In this document: one piece after another, positions 39,717 through 50,970 of the stretch
Numbering within the stretch: the stretch's first letter is position 1
Layout of the letters: each line of letters begins with the position of its first letter
Assembly (NCBI GenBank): GCA_964035575.1
Contig: OZ037888.1
Location: forward strand, 496,001-560,000
Reading direction: 5' to 3'
DNA from: Rhynchopus sp. YZ270_cl-10
Taxonomy: Eukaryota > Euglenozoa > Diplonemea > Diplonemida > Diplonemidae
Length of the DNA: 64,000 nt
The notes under the pieces: model-generated
Told to the model about the DNA's origin: nothing
What the model saw: only the letters and a program-made list of their open reading frames with translations
The model's database searches: none
Program-made: the position numbers and the translations under genes

Positions 39717-42700
39717 ATGAGTCGGGAGGCTCCAGCGGAGGGTGAGGTGGCGAGCCAAGGGGACCGCTCCCGCTCAGTTTCATGCGATAACTGTGACGCG
39801 CCTCAGGGTCAGGCAAATGTCATGAAACAACAGGTACAGCGGCGACGAGAGGAGTTTGCAGATCAGATCACACAGAATAATATTGACTTGAGTGCCGTTG
39901 CCTCCTTGCCCGCACCCGACACAAAGGCACTGTGTCTCTTTAAGGTAGACAGCCTACCACGAGCGATCTGCATCCGCATCTACACCAACGCTCGCTTCTC
40001 ACAACTCATTCTCGTTGTCATCATCATGAACTCTCTTCTCATGCTGATTACATACTCCGCGCCGTGCGATGAAGTGCACCCATGTTACCAAGTTGTCGCT
40101 TATTGGATCGACCTCGCCTTCACCATCGCATTCACAGTAGAAATGGTCATAAAAGTCCTATCCCTAGGCTTTGCCCTCCACGAACAATCGTATCTCAGAA
40201 GTGGATGGAATATTCTGGACTTTATTACAGTGTGCGCCTCGTTGGTGTCGTTGTTCGGTGTATTTGGATCGAATTTAACGATTTTGAGAACATTACGACC
40301 ACTAAGAACAATGTCAAAGGTGGCAGGACTCCGGAATCTGATGGGAGCCCTGTTTGCAGCGGTCCCCGAAATCCGCGATAACGTTATAATGATTCTCTTC
40401 ATTGTCATTATCTTCGCAATTCTTGGTATACAACTCTTCGCGGGCGCATTACAACGCCGTTGCTATGTCACCTCAATCCCCCTTGAGTACCAACACCTTT
40501 ACCCTAACCAATCGACCCCACTGCTGCTTAACACCTCCACCCTCCATTGTGGCGGAACCTTTAGCTGTTCAAAGCTGAGCCCCGCAGAGTTGTTTCCACT
40601 TCAACATGAGAACATCGAATGTAAAAGCTATCCAGATATGTATTCGGAAGAGCCGCTCTCGTTTGACCATTTGGGGGTAGCAATTTTGATTGTCTTCAAA
40701 GTGTTCTCTGGGGACGACTGGCCGGAGGATATGATTAACATTATGAACGCGACGTCGCCGTTTTCATTCTTTTATTTCATAATGTGCATTATGGTTGGCA
40801 ACCTTTTTGCAACAAACCTGTTTCTTGCGGTTCTGATTAACGCATACTACACCCACGCAAAGAAAAACGACGAAGACGAAGACGAGCAAATTCGCGCCAA
40901 AGCCGCCTGGCTCCGCCTTGCCCCAGAAAAGGAAGCACGGCGCGGCTCTGTTGCATCAGGCCTCCACGTTCTCGACAAAATCCAACGCAGCGAGTCTATG
41001 CGGAGTCTCAAGAACAGCCCAACTGCCGAAGAGGCAGCCGACACGCCTACCCAACCAGACCCTCCTTCTAACCCGAACGCAGGGGCCACCGAGAATATGC
41101 CCGGTGCCATGCCCGACGCTCAAAGCATTAAGAGCCACGTAGACAACTCTGATTCCGAGCAAAATGTGTCGTCAGATAAGGAGAACGACTCCACATCGAG
41201 CAAGGAGAAGGAGAACCAGGATGTGTCCGACACATGCAGGGAGTTGAGGTACAAGAGGATACCCCCGCCGACTGCGGCGTTTGGGGCGAACACTAACATT
41301 CTTGCAGCACCGCAGGAGGAGGCGAAGGTGGACTCGCCTGCGTCCTTTGGGAAGGGCAAGGCCGACGCAGGGCGTGCGGTGGGGTTTACTGGGGACAGCG
41401 CTGCTGCTGGGGAGGCGCACGAAGAGCGACAGCAGCAGCAGAACAGCGACGACGGCGACGAAGACGAATGCGAAGAAGTTCCCGACGCTGACCTGACCCC
41501 ATTCCACCGTGCCCGCCGCAAGGTGAAGCGCATTGCCCTCCACCCCTACGTCGAACGCTTCATCCTCTTCGTCACAATCGTCAACGTCATTGCCCTTGCC
41601 ATGGACTACGACGGCATCAGCGTAGACATGGAAGAAGCGCTTGGCATGATAGGAAAAGTCTGCACCGTCCTCTTCACCATCGAAATCTGCGCAAAGATCT
41701 TCGGCATGGGGCCTATTGACTGCCTCAAAAACCGGTACAACGCATTCGACGCATTTCTTGTTGCCATTTCACTGCCGGATCTTTTTACTGGTGGGTCGTC
41801 GGCGTTTTCTGCGTTCCGTGCCTTCAGGATGATGCGTGCAGTGCGTATTCTGCGGAGATGGCCGTCGGTGCACAATCTGATGAAGGCTCTCGTGGGGTGT
41901 CTGAACGAAGGGATGTACGTAGCCTTACTGCTTTTGCTGCAGATCTTCATCTTCTCGATTCTTGGCATGCAACTGTTTGAAGGAAAGTTCACTGTAGGGT
42001 TCAGAAGCAATTATAACACAATGTGGGAGGCTGCGTTAACCTGCTTTGTTGTCATCACCGGGGACGCGTGGGCGGCGGTCATGAAGGAAGGGATGGGACA
42101 AAGCAATGCGGCCCCCGCATATTTCCTTGCGCTTTTTGTGATTGGAAACTTTGTGTTGGTCAATGTTGTGGTTGCGGTGATTCTTGACAAGCTTGACGAC
42201 AATATGGGAGGCGAGGAGGAAGGGGAGGACGAGGAGGATGTCACTGCCTTCGGGTCGGGGAAGCTCGAGTCTCCGGAGGCTGTTGCAGCGCAGTTGGAGA
42301 TTTCTCCTGATTCAGATACGAGCCCGAGGACGTCGCCTGAACCTGAAGGGCGGAAGGTCGCGTTGGATGTCCCGGACGTCAGAAGCGATACTCAAATGCA
42401 AGGGGAATCCTCCTGGATTGAGAAGGACGCAAGCCGGGTGAGCCACCGCCGCAAAGTCACCATGGTGGCCTGGCTCCTCCAGGTCAGCCCGCACACCATC
42501 ACACACCGCGCGCTGTACTGCATATCCCCTACCAACGCGATGCGCACCCGCCTCGCCAAGGTGCTCTTCTCGAACTTCTTCGACCTGTTCATAGCTGGCG
42601 CCATTGCAGTCAACGTTGTGTTCCTTGCCATGGAGCGCGGTGACCAGCCGGAGAACATGAAGCGGGTGCTCGAGGTGACGAACTACATCTTCACCATAAC

Positions 42701-45700
42701 CTTCTTTTTGGAGATGTGCCTAAAGATTTTTGTGTTGGGCTTTCTGTTTCCAGGTGGTCCGTACGCAGAGGATGAGGTGCGGCCGTACCTCCGTGACCCA
42801 TGGAACAGAGTCGACTGTGTCGTGGTGCTGCTAGCAGGTGCAGGGCTGATCTACCCACCGCTCTCGGCCTTCCGAAGTTTGCGTACGCTGCGGCTCATTA
42901 TTCGCAGCTCTCAGCTGCGTCTTGTAATCTCAGCGATGTTGAGCACACTGCCGTCTATCACCCAGGGTCTTGTCGTCTGCGGGTTCATGTATGTCTTTAC
43001 AATTTTATCTTTTGTGAAGGTGACCTAGCGAGGCTTTAGGTTCGTCTTATAAACTTTTGTTTTGTTATATTCACCTGGCCTTACTTTACTGTGCATATGA
43101 TCGGGAGGTATATATCCTGCCTTAACGTGCAAGCAAATGGGATGACGACATCATCCCATAATGAACAACCGTCTTTGTAACGAAGAGACACCCCAGTTTC
43201 AAACCCCAGCGTGTTCCAGCGCGATAGCGATAGTGGTAAGCACACCCATTTTTTGCAAGGTTTCTTTTTGTTTTGTACTTATTTTTACTTTTTCTGCAGA
43301 TGGTTTGTGTTCGGCATCTTGGGAACACAGCTCTTCAAGGGCTCCTTTGGACAGTGCTCGGACCCCCTCATGCCAAGCAAGGAGATGTGCTTCGGTGTGT
43401 ACACAGAGAACAGCAGCACCGCGTTGGGTCTCTCGATGACAGAAGTGTCTATTGTGCGGAAGTGGGAGAACGGTGTGGACAACTTCGACAATGTGTTCAA
43501 CTCGATCGCAACGTTGTTTGCGGTGGCCGTGGGAGAAGGGTGGGCGCAGATCATGTACAAAGGCATTGATGCGCGAGGCATCGGCGAAGGCCCAGAGGAG
43601 AACAGCAACCCCATCGCAGCGCTCTTTTTTGTTGTCTTCCACGTTGTCGGAAACTTCTTCTGTCTGAACCTGATTATCGGCATTTTGATCAACAACTTCA
43701 CAGAGAACCGAAAGAAAATGAGTGCCTCCGATAAACTCACCGAACGTCAAAAGAAGTACGTTGAAACAGACACCGCATATCTCCGCAAATTCCTTGTCCT
43801 AAAGGCACAGGCTCCACAATCACCTGCATTCCGCCGAGTCATATACCAGGTCGCCACACACAAATACTTTGAACAACTGGTCACCCTTGTCATCATCACG
43901 AATATGGTTGTTTTATGTACACAACACGAAGGTCAGTCTGAGAGGTGGGACCGTGCACAGTATATCGGGAACACTGTCTGCACCGGCCTGTTTGTGCTGG
44001 AGGCTGTGATCAAGGTGCTGGGGTACTATCCGAAGGCGTACTTCTCCGAGGCGTGGCACCGCTTTGACTTTACGATTGTGATGCTCTCCCTGGCGGGTAT
44101 GGGGGTGCCGAAGTCTGTCGGGATCAGCTCTGTGATTAACGTTCTGCCGACGGGACGTCTCTTCCGTTTAGTACACCTCGCGAAGGGGCTGGAGAAGCTG
44201 TTTAACACGATGTTCGAGGGACACAACCTTGCGTACTTTGGCAGCGTTGGGGTGCTGTGTGTGGCTGTCTTCTTTATGTTCGGTGTGACCGGGGTGTCCA
44301 TGTTTGGTACTGTAGAGAGGAATGCGGGGTTGGATCACAACCTCAACTTTGAGACAGTGTACAATGCGATGTTGACACTGTTTGCGACGTCGACGACGGA
44401 GGGTTGGCTCGATGTGCGTGATGGGTTGACTAACGAGGAGAACTGTGGCGGCGATGGGCAGGGCTCCTGCGGGTCGCCTATTGCAACGGTTTTCATGCTC
44501 GCATTTATCATTGTCGGTTCGTTCATGATGCTTAACCTCTTCGCCGCAGTCGTGGTCGAGCTCTTCGAAGCCCAAGAAGCAAACGAAAAGCGTGCCCTCG
44601 AAATCAAAGCCATGTACCAAATGCGCACCCGCTGGGGCGAATACTTTGGACAGAGGCGGCACATCCCTTGCCTCGAGTTCCTCGCCGCACTCTACCCGTC
44701 CAAGCAAGACTGCGGGCTTATCCCGTCACGACTCTACAGAGTACCTCGCCTTCAACGTGAAGAGGACCACGAAGACGACAACTACATAGGTTGCATTTCG
44801 CTCACCATCAACCCACCAGACAAACTAGTATGTTCTTCTTTTTCTTTGACGTTTTTTTTTTTTTTTTTAAAGGTGACTCTAGGCTTTTTAAAGTGACTTA
44901 CTGTGCAGAGGATCAGGTTCGTCTTGTACTTTCCACGAAATGGATGTAGGACTGCATTGGGGGGTCCACCCGGTCATTGTACAAAGGTACACTGTTCACG
45001 GTGAGGGGCTGTTGTAGTTCAAGTCAACCCCTTTTTTTTTGATCTGGTGTATTGGTGTAATGCTTGCTGTGGTGAAGTGTTGTATAATGGGTAGTTTTGT
45101 GGCTACCTTTATTTAAGTGTTGGTCGGATGGCCTTGTCTTTTTTGCATACACCAACACACACACCACAGTTCAACGCCTACCTGATTGCGCTGTCACTGC
45201 CGATCCACACATCTGAGAACGGAGGCCCCTCTACAGTCTTCTACAATGACTTTGTCAATGTGTGCCTTGCGAAGGTGTTCTGCTTGCAGGTATGTGACAC
45301 CAAAAAAAAGCAAATAACTGATACAAACCCATCTGTCAACCCCTCTTTTTTGTATTTTCCCCGCACAACACCCTTGTCATATAAGAGGTGTCGGTACTAA
45401 GTTATTTTTTTTTAGAAGATGTGTGTCTACAGTGGCACACACACACACACCTTTGACATATTTTTTTTCTCTTTCTTGGAACTTTTTTGTTGATCCCTCA
45501 CCACATACTATCAATTTATTGATTGCATATGATGAAAATACTCTTTCTTTATATCACGAGAAGCATATTCAGCTATAAAGCTTTCATTTTTTTTTCCCCA
45601 CACAACAAAACACCATTCACCACCTACCTACACACACCCTTCAGGAATGCGACCTCAATTCTGTGTTCTCCAGGGGGTTCGGGCGGAACTATCCTGACGT

Positions 45701-45815
45701 GAGCGGTCCGAAGTTAGGCCACTGGTTCACAGGCATGATATGGTCGAAAAAGACGTGGTACAAGGAGTTCAGTGTGTACCGAGAACAGTATCCAGAGGGC
45801 GCCGAGTTGGAGTGA
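39717..45815 (+). CDS. four-domain voltage-gated cation channel alpha subunit (four exons)
   Basis: Exons 39717-42988, 43300-44827, 45170-45289 and 45645-45815 give 1696 residues. Four 6-helix repeats are present. S4 helices carry regular Arg: repeat I ILRTLRPLRTM, II FRAFRMMRAVRILRR, III FRSLRTLRLIIR; IV is weaker (GRLFRLVHLAK). Pore loops read SGDDW (D333), TGDAW (D783), VGEGW (E1170) and TTEGW (E1458). The ring is thus D-D-E-E, whereas high-voltage Ca channels have EEEE and Na channels DEKA. An acidic ring suggests Ca2+ or mixed divalent/Na+ conduction at the plasma membrane. The I-II linker is long and acidic. Intron 1 interrupts repeat III S5 (phase 2; VVCGF before, WFVFGILGTQLF after). 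Introns begin GTATGT in all three. Introns 1 and 2 carry family-A and -C repeats in sense orientation. The ATG choice rests on a MSREAPAEG start; an upstream exon cannot be excluded. Confidence 0.92.
43017..43053 (+). repeat. dispersed hairpin repeat, family A (in channel intron 1)
   Basis: GGTGACCTAGC, GAG, GCTTTAGGTTCGTCTTATAA. CCTA/TAGG pair. Confidence 0.75.
44870..45031 (+). repeat. family A fragment followed by family C (in channel intron 2)
   Basis: AGGTGACTCTAGGC and later GGTTCGTCTTGTACTT are an interrupted family-A copy. From 44931 CCACGAAATGGATGTAGG, GGGGGTCCACC, CGGTCATTGTAC, AAAGGTACACTGTTCACGG and a T-run form a family-C copy. Confidence 0.75.
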
Positions 45816-46285
45816 GCGAACACGTCGCGGGAGGAATGGGGGTGGTGGACGAGGATATTCGTCCGAACAATTCTAACTTCCCAAAAAAGTAATAAATTCT
45901 ATCCCAATAAAATACTGGAATACAGCGTATTTCTGTCGTTTCTATGCATTCACATGCATTGTTACACACTTTTTTCTTCTTTGGCTTTACATTCAAGAAA
46001 ACGAAAGGAAAAACAAAAAAAACAAAAACAAAAACAAAAAAAATCAAAAAAAATCAAAAAAAAAAATCAAAAAAAAAACTACACCAGCTATTCACACACT
46101 CCCCTCTCTTATTTCCCCAAACACAAACACGTGGGCTGTATAGCAGTGAGGAACCCCGGCTCTGTAGCACAAAAAATATAACAAAAAGAGATAGCACCAG
46201 TGGCCATGGCTGCCGAAAAAAAAAACTACCCGGTAGTCAGCGTCACGCCGACATAGTAGGGTATGTTAGTGGGGGCGGGAAATAT

Positions 46286-46331
46286 AGTGGTGCTCATCCT
46301 CGGGTGTCTACACTAATACAACCAAGTTTCC
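46286..46331 (+). repeat. dispersed hairpin repeat, family B
   Basis: AGTGG, inner CATC/GGTG, loop CTCG, then TCTACACTAATACAACCAAG and TTTCC. Confidence 0.75.
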
Positions 46332-46629
46332 GAAGGAAAAAAAAAAGAAAAAAAACGCACAAAAATAAACTATACACGCCCCCTTTCCCTTTCTCTCTCT
46401 TTCTATTTCTCTTATTTTTCCAAACTCTTCGGCTCCCTTTTTTTTTTGTTTCTTTTGTTATCGTCATTTTTTTGTGACCTCCAGCACCTGCATTCGCCGG
46501 TGCACGGGAGGTGTTTACACCCCCCCCTTTTTTTTTTGAAAGTCTTCTTCCGGACACTTTCTCAAGTGTATTTGCTAAGGCCAGAGCACCCACCTCTTTT
46601 TTGCGCATTTTTTTTAAAGGGAAGTTCGT

Positions 46630-46670
46630 AAGGTGGCTAAGCGCGAGAGCCTTAAGTTCATCTTACAAAC
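46630..46670 (+). repeat. dispersed hairpin repeat, family A
   Basis: AAGGTGGCTAAGC, loop GCGAGA, GCCTTAAGTTCATCTTACAA. Confidence 0.75.
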
Positions 46671-46931
46671 TTTCCTTTTCTCCCCCCATCCCCTCCCCTC
46701 CCCCCTCCCCCCCTCACCCATCCTGAATACTGTGCCCCGAGAAGCTCGTCCATCTAAAATAAATATTGTTTGGCTTCCTCCTTGCTTTCTTTATCTGTGA
46801 TGTCGCATGTGAGGCACATATTCCTGTTGTTTCAGGGGTCCATTTTTTGTTCTCGAAGGTGGAGTGGGTTGAGTACGAGAGGTCAACATAACTTTCTCTT
46901 TTACTCTCCATTTCCACTTTATTTTTCCTCC

Positions 46932-46985
46932 CTCTGTAGGCCGCAGGGTTGTGCTTTCATCCAGATGGCTGGCATTGTATGTGGG
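46932..46985 (+). repeat. dispersed repeat, family G (copy 1)
   Basis: CTGTAGGCCGCAGGGT, then TTTCATCCAGATGGCTGGCA. CATC and GATG can pair. The second copy is at 48036. Confidence 0.6.
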
Positions 46986-48035
46986 TCAGTCGGAGGTGCC
47001 TGCATCAACAACTACAGTTTTTTTCTTCTTTTTTCTTCTTTTTTCCCCTTTTGCCCTTCTTAGCGGATTTCAGCAACTTTTCAAGCTTCACCAGGAAAAG
47101 TGGCATTTTTTCCTACATTTAAAGGGAAGGTCAGACCACTGGAAGTCCGAATTCCGTTTAAAAAAAAAAAAAGGATCTTTTGCAGCGCCAAAAGGTTTTG
47201 CGGGTTTTGTGGTTTGTTGTTCACAAACTGGAACCGTTTTTTCAAAAAAAACCCGTTTATTTTGTCAGATATCACCTTTTTTTTTTTTCTGTGTCTTGCT
47301 CCCCCTATGTTCAGTGCATTCTTTTTACAAAGACGGCCAATAAAAAAATGTTTAATATTCAGGATATAAAGAAGAATGAAGCTTTGCACACAGGAGTGGT
47401 GGGCAAAAAATACTACACCCATTGGATTTCTTTCAAAAAAAGGAAAAAAAGCAAAAAAAAAAAAAAACAAAAAAAAACAACAAAAAAAAAAAAAACAAAA
47501 CAGAAAAAAACAACAAAAAATCAGAAAAAAAAAACAAAAACAAAAACAAAAAAAAAACAAAAACAAGAAAAATAAAAAAAATAGCACTCTTTCCCCCTCA
47601 GTTTCTTTTGCCTCCCATCTATTACATTGTTCTGTCGGCTAGGCTTTTATCCTAGGAGACCTATTGCGGTTAACGGTACGGCCTGATGCAAGAGAAACGC
47701 CACATCTCATTTTTTTTTCTCTCTCTCCATGCACTCCCCCTACACGCCGACACCCCCCTACTGCACAAAAAAAAGTAGTGACCAAATCGCTTCCTCGACC
47801 TATTCTCAAACTTTAAATGGGCGTGAGCTCGGGGTATCTTATTTTGTACCCTGACGTAGAATCCTGGTTCGAGGCTTTTGGCGTTGTCGCTTTCTCGAGT
47901 ATATGGGACATTGCTGAAAAGGGTGGGGAATACTCGAGGCATAACGCAGATGACCCGAGGGGCTTTCTGGAATAGGAGAAGGGCGGGATTTTTTTCCATA
48001 TTTTCAGTCATTAGGTTTCCTTTTTACATTGTTCT

Positions 48036-48085
48036 GTTGGCCGCAGGGTACTTTGTGGTTTCATTCGGATGGCTGGCAGCGTGCA
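48036..48085 (+). repeat. dispersed repeat, family G (copy 2)
   Basis: CTGTTGGCCGCAGGGT, then TTTCATTCGGATGGCTGGCA. The small hairpin is kept with a changed loop. Confidence 0.6.
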
Positions 48086-48363
48086 GAGAGTGCGGTACGG
48101 TAGAGTAGGGAGAGGAGGAGAAGATCTGTTAAGAAGAGAGCTAAGGAGGAAAACACCTCGCATATTGTGTGGGAATGGGGTTGGGGTGGGGTAGATGCCT
48201 AATGAGGGGGTACTTCTTGCGAATATGGCTCTTTAGGGTGATGTGATGTACCCCCCCTTTTTTTTCTTCATCCCACATCTCTCTCAGTGGCCGTCTGCAT
48301 TGCTCAAAGGGGGGTGGTGGCATTCAAGAAGGGGGTTTGGGATTTTGTCTTTGCGTTGGCAAC

Positions 48364-48430
48364 TGGCAACAGGCAACAGGCAGACTGAGGATACGCATCC
48401 GTTTGAGGCGCGAAGTCTGTTGTGCTCACT
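48364..48430 (+). repeat. dispersed repeat, family F (copy 2)
   Basis: GGCAACAGGCAGACT, GAGGATACG, GAGGCGCGAAGTCTG, TTGTGCTCA. The CAGACT/AGTCTG stem is kept; the region between GATACG and GGCGCGA is longer than in copy 1. Confidence 0.65.
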
Positions 48431-48740
48431 TCTGTGCAAAACCTTTCCTCGCATGATGGACAAAATGGGTGGGGGAGGGGGGGTGAGAGGCACGTCATTG
48501 CTTGGGGGTAGTTTGGGAAGGTGGCTTTGTTTGAGTCGTATTTTGGAAGAAATAAAAGCGTCGCATACCAGGAGATAGGTAAGGGTGAGGTGAGGTGAGG
48601 TGAGGGTTGTGGATGACTGTTTTCCCGATGCTGTGTTGAGAGTATACCCGCAATGTACCGGGGTCACATAGTGGTGACGCCGAAGATAGGGTGCAGAGGG
48701 GAGGGGGCAGCAAAGAGGCTTCAAAGTTTATTCTTTGTCC

Positions 48741-48779
48741 AGGTGACTAAGTATGAGAGGCTTAGGTTCATCTTGCCAC
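48741..48779 (+). repeat. dispersed hairpin repeat, family A
   Basis: AGGTGACTAAGT, loop ATGAGAG, GCTTAGGTTCATCTTGCC; one stem pair becomes T-G. Confidence 0.75.
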
Positions 48780-49139
48780 TTTTGTTTTGCGGAATCTGTT
48801 TTTGCAGGATGGGGGTAGGAGAGGGCTTGAGCCAGAGGGTTTTTGGTCAGTCCTGTCGACATACGCTGGCCCGAGGGGCTCTCTCCCCATCAGTAGGGTA
48901 AAACCGACCTGTTACCGTTCTGATGGGGATGAGTACTGCTCATCCAGAGGGTGGTGGTTGTGTATGTCCCTGTGTATCGTATCTGGGAGGGAGGGAGGTC
49001 TGGCGCTGAGGGGAGGGGAGTGTCCTTTGCGATGTGTGCGGTTGTCGTCGTCTGTTGGCTATGCAGTGTGGAGGAGGAGGAGGGGGGGAGGGTCTTATAG
49101 TGCTCGTTTGGTGCTGCAGGTGTGTCTGGCACGGAGGTT

Positions 49140-49565
49140 TTATTTCATTCGTTGCATGGGGCTGGTTGAGATGGTTCAGGTGGTTCAGGTTGCTGAGGTG
49201 AGTGAGGCAGTTGGAGTGGTTGATATTGTTGAGGTTGGTTGGAGTTAGTTGGGGTTAGTTGAGGTTGCTGAGGCAGTTGGGGTGGTCGACGTTGTTGAGG
49301 TTGGTTGAGGTGCTTGGGGTGGTTGACTGGTTGGGTGGTTGAGGGTGGTTAAGGTTGTTGAGGGTGGTTGAGGTGAGCGAGGCAGTTGGGGTTGTTGAGG
49401 TCGGTTGAAGCGGTTGAGGTTATTGGGGTGATTGAGGCACTTGAGGTTGGATGAGGCTGGTTGAGGTGATTGAGGCAGTTGGGGTGGTTGGGTGGTTGAA
49501 GTTGGTTGAAGCGCTTGAGGCAGTTGAGATTGCTGAAGTGCTTGGGGTTGTTGAGGTTGTCGCCA
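49140..49565. repeat. degenerate GGTTGAGG-type G-rich repeat
   Basis: Short units such as GGTTGAGG, GCAGTTGGGGT and GGTTGAAGC recur irregularly. The same motifs flank the perfect array at 50971 and lead into the 10-bp array at 51872. It looks like a diverged minisatellite of the same origin. Confidence 0.7.
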
Positions 49566-49699
49566 GGACGGAGATGAGGGAGGGGCTCAGTGGTACTTTC
49601 TGAGCCAGCAATGCAGGAGATGCGTCACTGCCCCGCTTGATGCTGTGGCCCGAGTACCCTTGCATTACTGGGGATCGGCGCCACATGTCTGACAGGCCT

Positions 49700-50960
49700 C
49701 CGTTGTGGTTTCCGTGAGGCAGCTGAAGGAACGCCTGCTTTTGACCAGCGACGCTATTGTCTCCGTGTGTGGGTCACTAACCAACTTTGACGTCATGAAC
49801 AGGTCCCCGCAGCGGTTCTTCGGCACTGTGCCAGTATACGATCGCCTCAGTCGGCGTCACCAGCACAAACTGCCGCGAGTCCAATCGCTGGACCTCATCC
49901 CATCGACTCGCCGTCTTCCACGCCAACAGTGCGCACAGCTGCAGATCGCTGGCCTGCTGCTTGGCCCAACGTCGCGGGAAAGGGGTTGGCTTGGTGGTGG
50001 GGGATGGAGGCACCGGTCGCCAGCAGTGCCCGGCCATGCTCAGGGTTGGGGATTCCGATGTGCTTGAGGGTCCCCGACAGCGCCTTGCAGTAGGCCAGCT
50101 GCCCCGTTCGCGACCTTGGTCGCGAGGACGAACAGAACTGGCGTGTCCGCATCCATGAACATCTGGTGCTGCCCTGTCCACCTGTCCACGCGGTGAGCTT
50201 GTCCCAAAGGTACTGCCGGTGCTGCGACGTGCTCTGCGACCACATACTACCCACCACGTCTTGCAGCTTGGGTGGCCTCCACCGGGCCTACCATGGTCTC
50301 CTGTACGGGCGCTATCGGTCTCCTTCGCTCTGAAGCGGCGACATGCACCAACACCGCCTCCGTACAGAGTAGGGGATACCTAGACGGGGGCAAGGAGGCG
50401 GTGCCACTGCGTTACCTGGGACTTTCTTGGGAATTTGGGGGCACGACGGCGGTGGGTCTGGGGTGTTGTAATACATGTCTCGGGGAGGGAGGGGCGTAGG
50501 TGGCGACTCGCTGAGGAGGGTTGCAGAGGGGGGGAACTTGCAGGGGGCCGAGAGGGGTTGAGTCACTGACCCTTCCCGGCCTTGTCGTTTCCCGACCGCC
50601 TTTGTTTCCCTGCTTGCCCTTGTCCTTTCCCTTCGCTCCCTTGTTGCCATCACTCTCTGTGCCGGGCCAATCCTCCAATAAGCTTCTGCTCCAAAAGCCC
50701 GGTCAGGCTCTCAGCCCCAATCTGCACCAGGCTCCAGCGTTTGGCGCGTTCCTGCGAGCGTCAGCCGCGAAGGACTGGCTCTCGGTGTGGCCGACGGGGA
50801 TGGGGGGTTGTCCTCCACAGGAGGGCTCAGAATGTGCGCTGCAGCCAGCACCCGCACCAAGGTGCATGAGGGAACGTCATGCCCTTGCCAAAATACTCCC
50901 GAAAAAACATCAACAAATCTTCCGGCACCTCCCCCTCCTCCTTCAGCCACCTCTCCACCA
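49700..50960 (-). mobile_element. fossil tyrosine-recombinase element (Crypton- or DIRS-like), broken
   Basis: On the minus strand a recombinase-like segment contains ALLAWKTASRWDEVQRL, typical of the first catalytic-arginine region of tyrosine recombinases. Other segments of similar composition lie upstream, including one reading WLKEEGEVPEDLLMFF next to the 9-bp array. The copy is broken in several places and looks old. Without the rest of the element I cannot tell Crypton from DIRS, and no terminal repeats were found. Confidence 0.5.
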
Positions 50961-50970
50961 ACAACACTTT

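Larger units (their letters stand above)
45816..49139. other. gene-free region after the channel gene
   Basis: It is A-rich (46010-46080, 47440-47580) with B (46286-46331), A (46630-46670, 48741-48779), G (46932-46985, 48036-48085) and F (48364-48430) repeats. The A-rich stretches read as poly-Lys/Gln and are not genes. Confidence 0.6.

Noticed and set aside
47081-47655. Lys/Gln-rich and Phe-rich frames over A-runs
   Set aside because: They are low-complexity translations of (AAAAAC)-type sequence without a domain.
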